Shown piece by piece: positions 22,011 to 30,255 of a stretch of 32,793 bases of DNA. Source of the stretch: JBAXRT01 sp037131065 (GTDB taxonomy: Bacteria; Bacteroidota; Bacteroidia; Bacteroidales; FEN-979); the NCBI GenBank assembly GCA_037131065.1, contig JBAXRT010000013.1:1-32793 (forward strand), read 5' to 3'. The notes beneath the pieces were generated by a model that searched no databases, was not told where the DNA came from, and saw nothing but the letters and a program-made list of their open reading frames with translations. Within the stretch, counting starts at the first letter, position 1; the number at the start of each line of letters is the position of its first letter. Position numbers and translations under genes: made by a program.

Positions 22011-25000
22011 ATGAGGAAAATTCTACGATTGAAGATTTTTTTCCTTCTTTCTTTCATTTGTCTTGGCTGGTCTGCTCACGGACAGTTTGGAACGTTGACC
22101 GGTACGGTCACGGACAAACAGTCCGGTGAGAAGCTGCCCGGAGCGAATGTCTATATTGAAGGAACGACCATTGGTATATCCAGTGATGCAGACGGAAAGT
22201 ATACCCTGAAGTTGCCTGTGGGTAAACAAATTATTGTATGCAGCTATACAGGTTACGTGAGATCTTCGGTGCAGATTGAAATGCAGGCCAACCAGACCTT
22301 CACCCAGAATTTCAACATTGTGGAGGATAACCTGCAGCTTGATGAGATTGTTGTGGTTGGTTACGGTACCAAACGTAAACGCGATATCACAAGTTCAATT
22401 TCTACCGTAAAAGCCCAGGAGATTCAGTCAATTCCGGTTGAAAACTTCGGGAAAGCCTTACAGGGACGAACCCCCGGCGTTCAGATCACATCCGACAACG
22501 GTCTTCCCGGTGGAGGTGTCACCGTTCGTGTCCGCGGTACCTCCTCACTAACCGCAAGCAGTGAGCCGCTCTATGTTGTCGACGGAGTGCCGACAACCTC
22601 CGGAAGTTACCTGAACTCATCAGGTTTCCCCGATAAGTCGAATGTCCTTTCACAGATCGACCCAAGCGATATCGAATCGATCGAGTTCCTGAAGGATGCC
22701 GCCGCAGCCGCCATCTATGGTGCCCGGTCTTCCAACGGGGTTATCCTGATAACGACCAAAAAAGGAAAACTGTCCGAAGGGAAAGCAAAAACACAGATCA
22801 CGGCAAACTATTACATGGGCTTTACCACGATTACAAACAAGCTCAAGGTGCTCGACGGTCCAACTTACCTGGCATTGACCAAGGAGGCCTGGTTCAATTC
22901 AAAAATGGGTACCGAAGAGGATTACTACAAGCAGTTGCCTTATGGTATCTATGATCCGAACAAGACTTTTGCTCAGAATAAGGAGATCATCGATAACACC
23001 AACACCGACTGGATCAACGAATGCCTCCGTTGGGGAACCATGCAGAACGCTTCTCTTTCCGCAACCGGCGGTTCAGCCCGTACGCAGTTCTATCTTAACG
23101 GATCTTATTACGGTGAAAACGGCTTCCTGATCGGAAACTCTTTCCAGCGTATCAATGGCCGCGTCAACCTGGGTCACAATGCCACCGACTGGCTCACCTT
23201 CGGGGTAAATGCCAGCGTCAGCAAGACCATCAGCAAACGCCAGCCTACCGGATGGGCAGGTGGTATCGGAACAGGCCAGAGCCGGTCGCTCCCTATCATG
23301 CCTGTCTATACACCTGAAGGAGCCTATTTTGCTCCCAAGACTTCGAACCTGACCAATGTGGTCGCTGTACGTGAAGACCTGAACACCTCTGCAAATACCT
23401 TCGCCGTTCTTGCAAATGTTTATGCCGAAGCACATTTTACGAAATGGCTCTCCATCCGTGAGGAGTTCGGTATTGATAACTTCTATCTGAAGGATTATAA
23501 ATATGAAGGGACGATCACCCACGAACTGGCGATTGCCACCGATCGCAGGGTACAGGTTGAGAATTACACGAACGTCATCTCCCTTAACTTCAACAAGACC
23601 TGGAACAAGCACAATGTCACTGCCTTCCTTGGTTACCAGGTCCAGAACAGCCAGCAGAATGATAATTATGTTACCGGTACCGATATGCCTAGTTCAAGCC
23701 TCCAGCAGCCCAACAGCGCCTCCATCATTACAGGCGGCAACTGGGTTACAGGATTCGGCTTTATGTCGATCATCGGTCGGGCAACCTACCAGTACAAAGA
23801 CAAGTATTATTTGACATTGAGCTTACGCCGCGACGCCTCCTCCCGGTTTGGTCCCGGTAATAAATGGGGATGGTTCCCGGCCGCATCACTCGGATGGAGC
23901 CTCACCGAAGAGAAGTTCTTCACAGATAAGGTCAAGAAAGTCCTCTCCTTCCTGAAAATCAGGGCCAGTCTCGGGAATACCGGTAACTCTGAAATCGGTG
24001 ACTTCTCCTATGTCGGTTTGTATGGAGCCACCAGCTATAATGGTGTCCCCGGAACCAGGATCGACCGAGTCGGGAACCCTGACCTCCATTGGGAAACTAC
24101 GACACAAGCTGACATCGGTTTTGACTTTGCATTGTGGAACGGAAGGTTGAACGGGGGATTTGACTACTATTACAAATGGACAAAGGACATGCTTGTTGCA
24201 GTGAACATCCCTCAGACAAGCGGTACCTCAACCATTGTCAAGAATATCGGACGTATGGATAATAAGGGTATCGAACTCTTCCTTAACTCCAACAACCTGG
24301 TTGGGAAATTCAAATGGCAGACCGAATTCAACATCAATCATAATGTTAACAATGTGGTTGATATAGCAGGCCAGATCCTTGCCGGAGAAAACTATGGAAA
24401 TAACTATGCCCAGGAAGGACACCCGATCGGTGCCTGGAGACTTGTTGAATTCTATGGCATTGATCCGCAGAACGGGCAGGAACTCTTTGTTCTGGCCGAC
24501 GGTTCGATCGGCCCATGGAATGACGCCGATCCCAACTTCTTCCAGAATAATGCGAAGGTGACCGGAAACCCCTATCCTTCATGGTTCGGAGGTTTGAATA
24601 ACATTTTCAGCTGGAAGGGTATTGATGCCACTATCTTCTTCACTTATCAATGGGGGAACAATGTTTACCGCGATGACGGAAAATTCTTTGAGGGAGGTTC
24701 GATCGGCGCTAACTGGAACCAGATGTCTACCATCGAAGACCGCTGGCAGAAGCCGGGCGATATTGCTTCTACTCCTCAGTTGCTCTGGAAAAACACCTAT
24801 TCCACTCACAATTCAACCCGTTACCTGGACGACGGTTCATTCCTCAGACTAAAGACTCTCTCGATTGGTTACACCCTGCCTGCCAACTGGACACAAACCA
24901 TCAAGATCAGCAGCATCAGGTTCTACGTCATGGCTCAGAACCTCTGGACCCTGACCAAGTTCAAGGGCTGGGATCCTGAAGTAAACCGCGATGGTTCCGG

Positions 25001-25079
25001 GAATATTACGTCCAGCACGACATACCTGAGTCCACCCCAGGGGAAGACCTTTACAGTTGGGATAAATGTCAATTTCTAA
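22011..25079 (+). CDS. susC: SusC/RagA-family TonB-linked outer-membrane transporter
   Basis: A 1022-residue TonB-dependent transporter of typical SusC length. After the signal peptide (1-25, ending HGQ) comes the CarboxypepD_reg-like domain (27-105, 'GTVTDKQSGEKLPGANVYI'). The SusC hallmark DEIVVVGYG (111-119) follows, then the plug (about 120-255, with 'VRVRGTSSL', 'PLYVVDGVP' and 'DAAAAAIYGARSSNGVILITT') and a 22-strand barrel ending TVGINVNF. It imports oligosaccharides across the outer membrane with its SusD lid, powered by TonB-ExbBD. The adjoining amylases indicate maltooligosaccharides as the likely cargo. No N-terminal sigma-factor-interacting (STN/FecR-type) extension is present, so regulation by ECF-sigma trans-envelope signalling is unlikely. 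susD begins 19 bp downstream. Confidence 0.96.
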   Translation: MRKILRLKIFFLLSFICLGWSAHGQFGTLTGTVTDKQSGEKLPGANVYIEGTTIGISSDADGKYTLKLPVGKQIIVCSYTGYVRSSVQIEMQANQTFTQNFNIVEDNLQLDEIVVVGYGTKRKRDITSSISTVKAQEIQSIPVENFGKALQGRTPGVQITSDNGLPGGGVTVRVRGTSSLTASSEPLYVVDGVPTTSGSYLNSSGFPDKSNVLSQIDPSDIESIEFLKDAAAAAIYGARSSNGVILITTKKGKLSEGKAKTQITANYYMGFTTITNKLKVLDGPTYLALTKEAWFNSKMGTEEDYYKQLPYGIYDPNKTFAQNKEIIDNTNTDWINECLRWGTMQNASLSATGGSARTQFYLNGSYYGENGFLIGNSFQRINGRVNLGHNATDWLTFGVNASVSKTISKRQPTGWAGGIGTGQSRSLPIMPVYTPEGAYFAPKTSNLTNVVAVREDLNTSANTFAVLANVYAEAHFTKWLSIREEFGIDNFYLKDYKYEGTITHELAIATDRRVQVENYTNVISLNFNKTWNKHNVTAFLGYQVQNSQQNDNYVTGTDMPSSSLQQPNSASIITGGNWVTGFGFMSIIGRATYQYKDKYYLTLSLRRDASSRFGPGNKWGWFPAASLGWSLTEEKFFTDKVKKVLSFLKIRASLGNTGNSEIGDFSYVGLYGATSYNGVPGTRIDRVGNPDLHWETTTQADIGFDFALWNGRLNGGFDYYYKWTKDMLVAVNIPQTSGTSTIVKNIGRMDNKGIELFLNSNNLVGKFKWQTEFNINHNVNNVVDIAGQILAGENYGNNYAQEGHPIGAWRLVEFYGIDPQNGQELFVLADGSIGPWNDADPNFFQNNAKVTGNPYPSWFGGLNNIFSWKGIDATIFFTYQWGNNVYRDDGKFFEGGSIGANWNQMSTIEDRWQKPGDIASTPQLLWKNTYSTHNSTRYLDDGSFLRLKTLSIGYTLPANWTQTIKISSIRFYVMAQNLWTLTKFKGWDPEVNRDGSGNITSSTTYLSPPQGKTFTVGINVNF

Positions 25080-25098
25080 CCAAAAAATTCGAACAAAC

Positions 25099-26424
25099 AT
25101 GAAAACGAGATATATTTTACTTGCACTGTTGGCAGTAGCTTTGATCGGATTTACATCCTGCAAGAAGGTCATCGAGAAGACCCCGGAAATGTACCTTTCC
25201 GATCAGACTGCCCTCACAACCGTTGAAGGTTTGCAGGCTGCCCTCATTGGAACCTATAACGCCCTGATGAATGGTGACCTCTACGGAGGAAATGCCTGGG
25301 TATGCGGCGATATGATCGCCAATAATGTGAAACCTTCCGGACAGGGAAACATCGTTTACGAAGAGACGCAGATGCTGGAAAAGAATATGTCGCCCGACAA
25401 CCGTCTGACGGCATCGTACTGGCAGAACGCTTACTATTCGATCAACATGGCCAACTCTATTATGGAAGCAATTCCTACCGTTGCACCACCAGAGAACGTT
25501 GCAAATCAGATCAGGGGAGAGTGTCTCTACATCAGATCGATGCTCTATTTCGACATGGTCAGGTATATCGGTAACCCGAACACAGCGCTTGGAGTACCCC
25601 TCGTCCTTGCCCCGACTGGCATCGACGGCCAACCTGCCCGCGAACAGGTCAGCGCCATCTATGCACAGATCGTGACCGACCTTAAGGAAGCTGCCACCAT
25701 CCTGCCGGAATCGAATGATAACCGGGCAACCAGCTGGGCTGCCAAAGCCCTGCTTTCAAGGGTTTACTTTTACCTGAACGATTGGGATAACTGCATTACC
25801 TATTCGGATGAAGTGATCAATAGTAAAAATTTTTCATTGGTCGACAGTGTTAGTTTGAACTTCAGCACTGTTATAACCTCTGAGATCATCTTCGCCATTC
25901 TGAGCACCCAGGTTCAGCCTGCTGCCGGTACCCTGAACGGATACTACCGACTGGCAAGCAACGGTAAGTTTTCACCCTCAACAAACATGCTGAAGGTCTT
26001 TACTTTCACGGGTGGTCTGCAGGACCAGCGTTACCGACAGTTCTTCGTCCAGTCGAATGGTAAATATTTTACAACAATGTTTGATGACCGGTATATGAAC
26101 ATTCCGCTGATCCGCCTGGCAGAAGTTTACCTCAACCGTGCCGAGGCCAGGTATAACAAGGGAGATAACCAGGGTGCCCTGTCCGACCTGAATGTGATCA
26201 GGAAACGTGCCGGCCTTACCGACACCCTTCAGGTCAATCCCAATCTGCTCTATTATGAGAGATTCAAGGAGCTCGTATTCCAGGGTGATAACTTCTTCAA
26301 CATGAAGCGGCTTCAAAAAGCGGAGATCTCTGATCTGAAACTCCCATGGAACAGCATCCGCCTGGTTTACCTGATCCCTCAAAGGGAGATGGATGTAAAT
26401 CCAAACCTTGTCCAGAATCAGTAA
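25099..26424 (+). CDS. susD: SusD/RagB-family glycan-binding lipoprotein
   Basis: 441 residues from the ATG at 25099. The frame is open 11 codons earlier, but only this start places the lipoprotein signal (MKTRYILLALLAVALIGFTSC, Cys21) at the N-terminus. SusD hallmarks are 'TTVEGLQAALIGTYNAL' near the start and 'RGECLYIRSMLYFDMVRYIG' in the middle. The TPR-like 'ATSWAAKALLSRVYFYLNDWDNCI' follows, then 'PLIRLAEVYLNRAEARYNKGDNQGALSDLNVIRKRAG' and a terminal 'ERFKELVFQGDNFFNMKRL'. It forms the hinged lid on SusC and presents glucan chains. It is somewhat shorter than the usual 500-550 residues, mainly in the region between the TPR half and the C-terminal motif. Followed by a strong bidirectional terminator. 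No SusE/F gene comes after it. Confidence 0.95.
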   Translation: MKTRYILLALLAVALIGFTSCKKVIEKTPEMYLSDQTALTTVEGLQAALIGTYNALMNGDLYGGNAWVCGDMIANNVKPSGQGNIVYEETQMLEKNMSPDNRLTASYWQNAYYSINMANSIMEAIPTVAPPENVANQIRGECLYIRSMLYFDMVRYIGNPNTALGVPLVLAPTGIDGQPAREQVSAIYAQIVTDLKEAATILPESNDNRATSWAAKALLSRVYFYLNDWDNCITYSDEVINSKNFSLVDSVSLNFSTVITSEIIFAILSTQVQPAAGTLNGYYRLASNGKFSPSTNMLKVFTFTGGLQDQRYRQFFVQSNGKYFTTMFDDRYMNIPLIRLAEVYLNRAEARYNKGDNQGALSDLNVIRKRAGLTDTLQVNPNLLYYERFKELVFQGDNFFNMKRLQKAEISDLKLPWNSIRLVYLIPQREMDVNPNLVQNQ

Positions 26425-26440
26425 TTATTAGGATGTTTCA

Positions 26441-26479
26441 AAAAAAAGAGGGTGTCTCTTCCGGGACACCCTCTTTTTT
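26441..26479. terminator. Bidirectional intrinsic terminator between susD and the GH13 gene
   Basis: A perfect stem, gagggtgtc against gacaccctc with an 8-base loop, flanked by seven A on the left and six T on the right, so it works in both directions. It ends susCD on the plus strand and the MFS-esterase-GH13-GH13 operon on the minus strand. The GH13 stop codon (26478-26480) overlaps the T-run. Confidence 0.88.
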
Positions 26480-27833
26480 ATTCCTTCATATAAACAAAAT
26501 ACTCCCAGGGCAACAGCCTCATCTTTTCCCCGGGTTTTAATTCCCTAACCTGACCTGTGAACTGCTCCCTGAACTTCCCGGGGAATATATTCCCAGAAAG
26601 GATTACATCCTGGCTCTGGGCGGAGAGGTTCAGGATGACCAGAAGATGGTCTGTCCCTTTCGAACGGGTAAAGGCGTAAACATTTATATCGTTAGTGGTA
26701 GGGATCTTAACCAGGTTGCCGCCCTCTTTTCCGTTCAGAAGGGCCTTGTTCTTCTCTTTTAACTTGACAAGGGTGGTATAGAATCCCTCAAGGGGATAAT
26801 CGTCCCAGGGGATCGTATCCTTGTCGAAAAAACGCAATCGTCTCTTCATGGCCGACTCCTGGCCATTGTAAATCAGAGGAAACCCGGGGAAGGTAAAGGA
26901 GAGAACAGCAAAGGTTTGGGCGCCATCTCCCATCCGTTCATACTCTGTTCCGTTCCATGTGTTCTCGTCGTGATTAGAGGTGAACCGCATGCGGTAGGCA
27001 TCCGCATTGTACCTTTTCTCTTCTGCCTTCAGGGCAGAATCGAGTTTGTTGGCACTCTTTTTTCCCTTTGCAATGTTATTCATCAGGTGAAAGAGATCCC
27101 AGGAGTATGTCGCATCAAAGGCAACATCATGCATCCCTGGATTTTCATCTTCGGCAAGCATGAAAATATCCTTCGTTTTCCGTAATACCGGCACGGTTTC
27201 ATTCCAGAAATCCATGGGGAGCATGCCTGCCACATCACAGCGAAAACCGTCAATATCGGTCTCTTTAACCCAGAAAAGCATGGCATCGGACATGTATTTT
27301 CGCAATCCCGGTTTTGAGTAGTCCAGGCCTGCAACATCGGTCCAGTCGGCAACAGGAGAGATGATCTTCCCCGATTTATCCTGCTTGTACCAATCCGGGT
27401 GTTCCCTGATCAGGGTGTTGTCCCATGAAGTATGGTTTGCCACCCAGTCGATGATGACGTACATGCCCAGCGAATGGGCTTTCTTTACCAACGATTTGAA
27501 ATCGGCCATTGATCCGAATTCAGGATTTATCCCGAGGTAGTCTTTTATGGAATAATAACTTCCCAGGCTTCCCTTGCGGTTAAGGCTTCCGATTGGATTT
27601 ATTGGCATGAGCCAGAGAATCCTGATACCCATCTTCTGAAGACGGGGCAGATGGTTCTCAAAGGCCCTGAATGTACCTTCCGGGGTATACTGCCTTATGT
27701 TGACCTCGTAGATTGTGGCATCACGGCTCCACTGAGGATGGGTGATGACCGACGGTTTCTTTTCCATGGTTTGAGATTGCGTGGAAAGGATGAACAGGAA
27801 AAATGTGATGGATGAAATGATCAGTTTTTTCAT
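26478..27833 (-). CDS. Periplasmic GH13 alpha-amylase family enzyme
   Basis: A 451-residue GH13 enzyme. The signal peptide is at 1-21 (ending TQSQ) without a lipobox, and there is no T9SS tag, so it should stay in the periplasm. Conserved regions are DWVANH (129-134), GFRCD with nucleophile Asp200, MLAEDE with acid Glu228, and TSNHDEN with His288/Asp289. A compact C-terminal beta domain follows (about 370-451). It is short, with no extra binding modules, which fits trimming of imported oligosaccharides like the neopullulanase-type SusA, though SusA itself is larger. Cys199 sits just before the nucleophile. It is the last gene of the operon, 16 bp after the surface GH13 gene, and ends inside the shared terminator. 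Confidence 0.92.
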   Translation of the reverse strand: MKKLIISSITFFLFILSTQSQTMEKKPSVITHPQWSRDATIYEVNIRQYTPEGTFRAFENHLPRLQKMGIRILWLMPINPIGSLNRKGSLGSYYSIKDYLGINPEFGSMADFKSLVKKAHSLGMYVIIDWVANHTSWDNTLIREHPDWYKQDKSGKIISPVADWTDVAGLDYSKPGLRKYMSDAMLFWVKETDIDGFRCDVAGMLPMDFWNETVPVLRKTKDIFMLAEDENPGMHDVAFDATYSWDLFHLMNNIAKGKKSANKLDSALKAEEKRYNADAYRMRFTSNHDENTWNGTEYERMGDGAQTFAVLSFTFPGFPLIYNGQESAMKRRLRFFDKDTIPWDDYPLEGFYTTLVKLKEKNKALLNGKEGGNLVKIPTTNDINVYAFTRSKGTDHLLVILNLSAQSQDVILSGNIFPGKFREQFTGQVRELKPGEKMRLLPWEYFVYMKE

Positions 27834-27849
27834 ATGCTTTTGAGGTGAA

Positions 27850-30246
27850 TTATTTCGTCAATATATCAAATGAATTTGCTTCAAGGGTCAGGATGATCTT
27901 GTTCCCTTCTGCCTGAAGTTTTCCTCCGAAACGGGATTGCAGTTTTGCATCAGCCAAGGATTCAGGGATCTCGAATTCGATTTTCCTGGATGATTTGTCC
28001 TTGTTGAATGCCACGATAACGATCTCATCAAAGTATGAGCGCATATATACAAAGATTCTGTCTGTTACTTTAAGGTTCGCGAATTCGCCGAAGAGAAGGG
28101 CCATACTGCTGCGTCGCAGCTCGGCAAGCCTGGATGTCAGCGTCATCAGGTAATTCTCATGTTTGTTCAGGCTGTCGAAACGCATCATGCGGCGGTTATC
28201 GGGATCGCCACCGCCCGGCATACCGATCTCGTCACCGTAGTAAATAATGGGAATCCCGGGAATGGTCATGTTGAAAGCCATCAGTGAGGCCAGTTTTCTG
28301 TATCCGGCAGTGTCCTCCACTTTTATTTCCCGATCCCATCCAGCCTTTTTATCATCCTCCCCGAAGCTGATTGCACCTGAGGCAAATGAGATAAACCGGG
28401 CAAGGTCCTGGTTCCCGGTGATGTTGCCCATCAGTGAGTGCTCTCCGTAGTAATTGAATGTCTGGTGCAGGGAGTAATCGAGATCGCGGAAAGAGCTGTA
28501 ATCCCGGGCAAAAGCAGTCCGGGCATCGAAATAAAGGTTGAAGTCGAACTGTGCATCGAGCATCCCGGGATTGATGTAACTACGGATCAGGTCTCGGCTG
28601 CCAAAGGTTTCACCGATCTGGTAGACCGACCGGTTCTCGGGAATGATCACCTGTTCCTTGATCTTTTTGGTCAGAGTCCTCCAGTAGAGTTCCGGCACGT
28701 GCTTGGTGGCATCGTGGCGGAAACCGTCGAGCTGGTATTGTTTGATCCAGAAGAGGGCGGAGTCGGAAACCAGTTCTACTACTTCCGGCCGGGCAAGATC
28801 AAGTGTCGGTAGAAATTCATCGAACCAGGTTGTGAGGCGCTGCTCGTCCCAGAGCCGTATGTTTTTTCGTTTATCCGGCAGAATAAGGGCGGTAGCCCAG
28901 TCGGGATACTGTTTGATAAGCCAGCTATCCTGGTGAACATGGTTGGAGACAAAATCGAGGATCACGTTGATATCCTTGTCGTGTGCTTCCGTTACCAGTT
29001 TTTTCAGAACATCGGGATTGCCAAACCGGTTGTCAACCGTTGTAAGTGTCACCGGCCAATAGCCGTGATATCCAGAGAACTTGCGGTGGGGCGGAGGATA
29101 TTCAACCCATGCGTCGGGTGGGTTCTGGGTCAGGGGTGAGATCCAGAGCGTGTTTACCCCGAGCTTTGTGAAGTAACCGTCATCAATCTTTTCAGTGATT
29201 CCTGAAAGATCACCTCCCTGGAAATTGGATTTCCAGTCGACCTCCTTATCATTCACTGGAAAATCATTCTTTTTATCCCCGTTCCTGAACCTGTCGATCA
29301 TCAGGAAATAGATGATCATGGCCTCCTTGTCCTGCCGGGTGAGTTCTCCGGGATCCTTGATTACGTATCCGTTGTGAAACGGTACCAGGATCTGGTTCGA
29401 TATTCCGTTGCTATTATATGCCCACACACGAAGGTAGGAGCGGTCGAATTGCCTGGTCCGTGACGGAAGGGTAATATTCAGCCCGGAACTGTCGACCTTC
29501 CAGAATTTTTCAGGAAGGAGATGGTTTTGCCAGAGTACGAAGAACTCCCTGACATTGTTTTTGACAGCGATGGTGAGCTTGTTGTCTTCGGCTGTCATCG
29601 TCTTCAGAACCGGCCGGCCTGAGGCATCCACAACGCCCGCCCACATCACCGAGTTAAAACCCCCGATGTTGTTGTCAGCCTTTTCGGGGTTTCCCGGATC
29701 TATCATCCACTTCCCGTCAGCCACTACCTGGTACTGGTATCGTCCGGGGAACAGAAGAAGGTCGGTTTCCCATATTTTGTCGTTCAGTTTGAACCAGCTC
29801 TTTTTAGGATTCCAGTCATTCATCTCTCCGGCGAGCTGGACGGTTTTGTATTTTACCCCTTTCGGGTCAAAAGTAAAATGTATCCAAATCTTCGGTGATT
29901 TTTCCAGTAAGAGGGTATATGGGAAACCGCTGATCCAGGCTGTCATGGTGGAAAGTTTCGGAAAGTTCTTCTCTTTCGGCAGCAGGGTCAGGAACATCGA
30001 ATCAGCAGAAAAACGGTACCCGAGTTTCTGATCTGTAAACAGCGAATCGATTGCCTTGGGGTTTGAGAAATAATCCCGGAGTTCCAGAACCGTCGAATCG
30101 GGTTGAAGCAAGATGGGAGCAGCCAGGCCGGTCATCTCTGAAATGGCCGGTATCTCCATGTCGTCTTTTGAACCACAACCTGTCAAAAACCAGGTGGCGC
30201 TGGCAAGGAGTGCCACAGCACATAAGGATTTCTGAAGAATTTTCAT
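27850..30246 (-). CDS. Surface GH13 lipoprotein with CBM48-like module (SusG-like role)
   Basis: A 798-residue lipoprotein with lipobox LTGC (Cys24) followed by GSKDDM. An acidic/lysine stretch right after the Cys matches the Bacteroidota lipoprotein export signal, so exposure on the cell surface is expected. Residues about 120-205 form a CBM48-like domain ('VQLAGEMNDWNPKKS'), 210-290 another beta module, and about 300-700 the GH13 barrel. Catalytic regions are DFVSNH (431-436), GFRHD with nucleophile Asp512 and IGETF with acid Glu546. In the fourth region Asp614 is kept, but the usual preceding His is Gln613 (TGNQD). It probably starts polymer degradation at the membrane near SusCD. The gene lies 9 bp after the esterase gene and 16 bp before the periplasmic GH13 gene. 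Confidence 0.92.
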   Translation of the reverse strand: MKILQKSLCAVALLASATWFLTGCGSKDDMEIPAISEMTGLAAPILLQPDSTVLELRDYFSNPKAIDSLFTDQKLGYRFSADSMFLTLLPKEKNFPKLSTMTAWISGFPYTLLLEKSPKIWIHFTFDPKGVKYKTVQLAGEMNDWNPKKSWFKLNDKIWETDLLLFPGRYQYQVVADGKWMIDPGNPEKADNNIGGFNSVMWAGVVDASGRPVLKTMTAEDNKLTIAVKNNVREFFVLWQNHLLPEKFWKVDSSGLNITLPSRTRQFDRSYLRVWAYNSNGISNQILVPFHNGYVIKDPGELTRQDKEAMIIYFLMIDRFRNGDKKNDFPVNDKEVDWKSNFQGGDLSGITEKIDDGYFTKLGVNTLWISPLTQNPPDAWVEYPPPHRKFSGYHGYWPVTLTTVDNRFGNPDVLKKLVTEAHDKDINVILDFVSNHVHQDSWLIKQYPDWATALILPDKRKNIRLWDEQRLTTWFDEFLPTLDLARPEVVELVSDSALFWIKQYQLDGFRHDATKHVPELYWRTLTKKIKEQVIIPENRSVYQIGETFGSRDLIRSYINPGMLDAQFDFNLYFDARTAFARDYSSFRDLDYSLHQTFNYYGEHSLMGNITGNQDLARFISFASGAISFGEDDKKAGWDREIKVEDTAGYRKLASLMAFNMTIPGIPIIYYGDEIGMPGGGDPDNRRMMRFDSLNKHENYLMTLTSRLAELRRSSMALLFGEFANLKVTDRIFVYMRSYFDEIVIVAFNKDKSSRKIEFEIPESLADAKLQSRFGGKLQAEGNKIILTLEANSFDILTK

Positions 30247-30255
30247 GGTGATTGT

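Noticed and set aside
25066..25098. Earlier in-frame start of susD overlapping the end of susC
   Set aside because: It would put 11 polar residues before the lipoprotein signal peptide; the ATG at 25099 gives a standard SPII signal.
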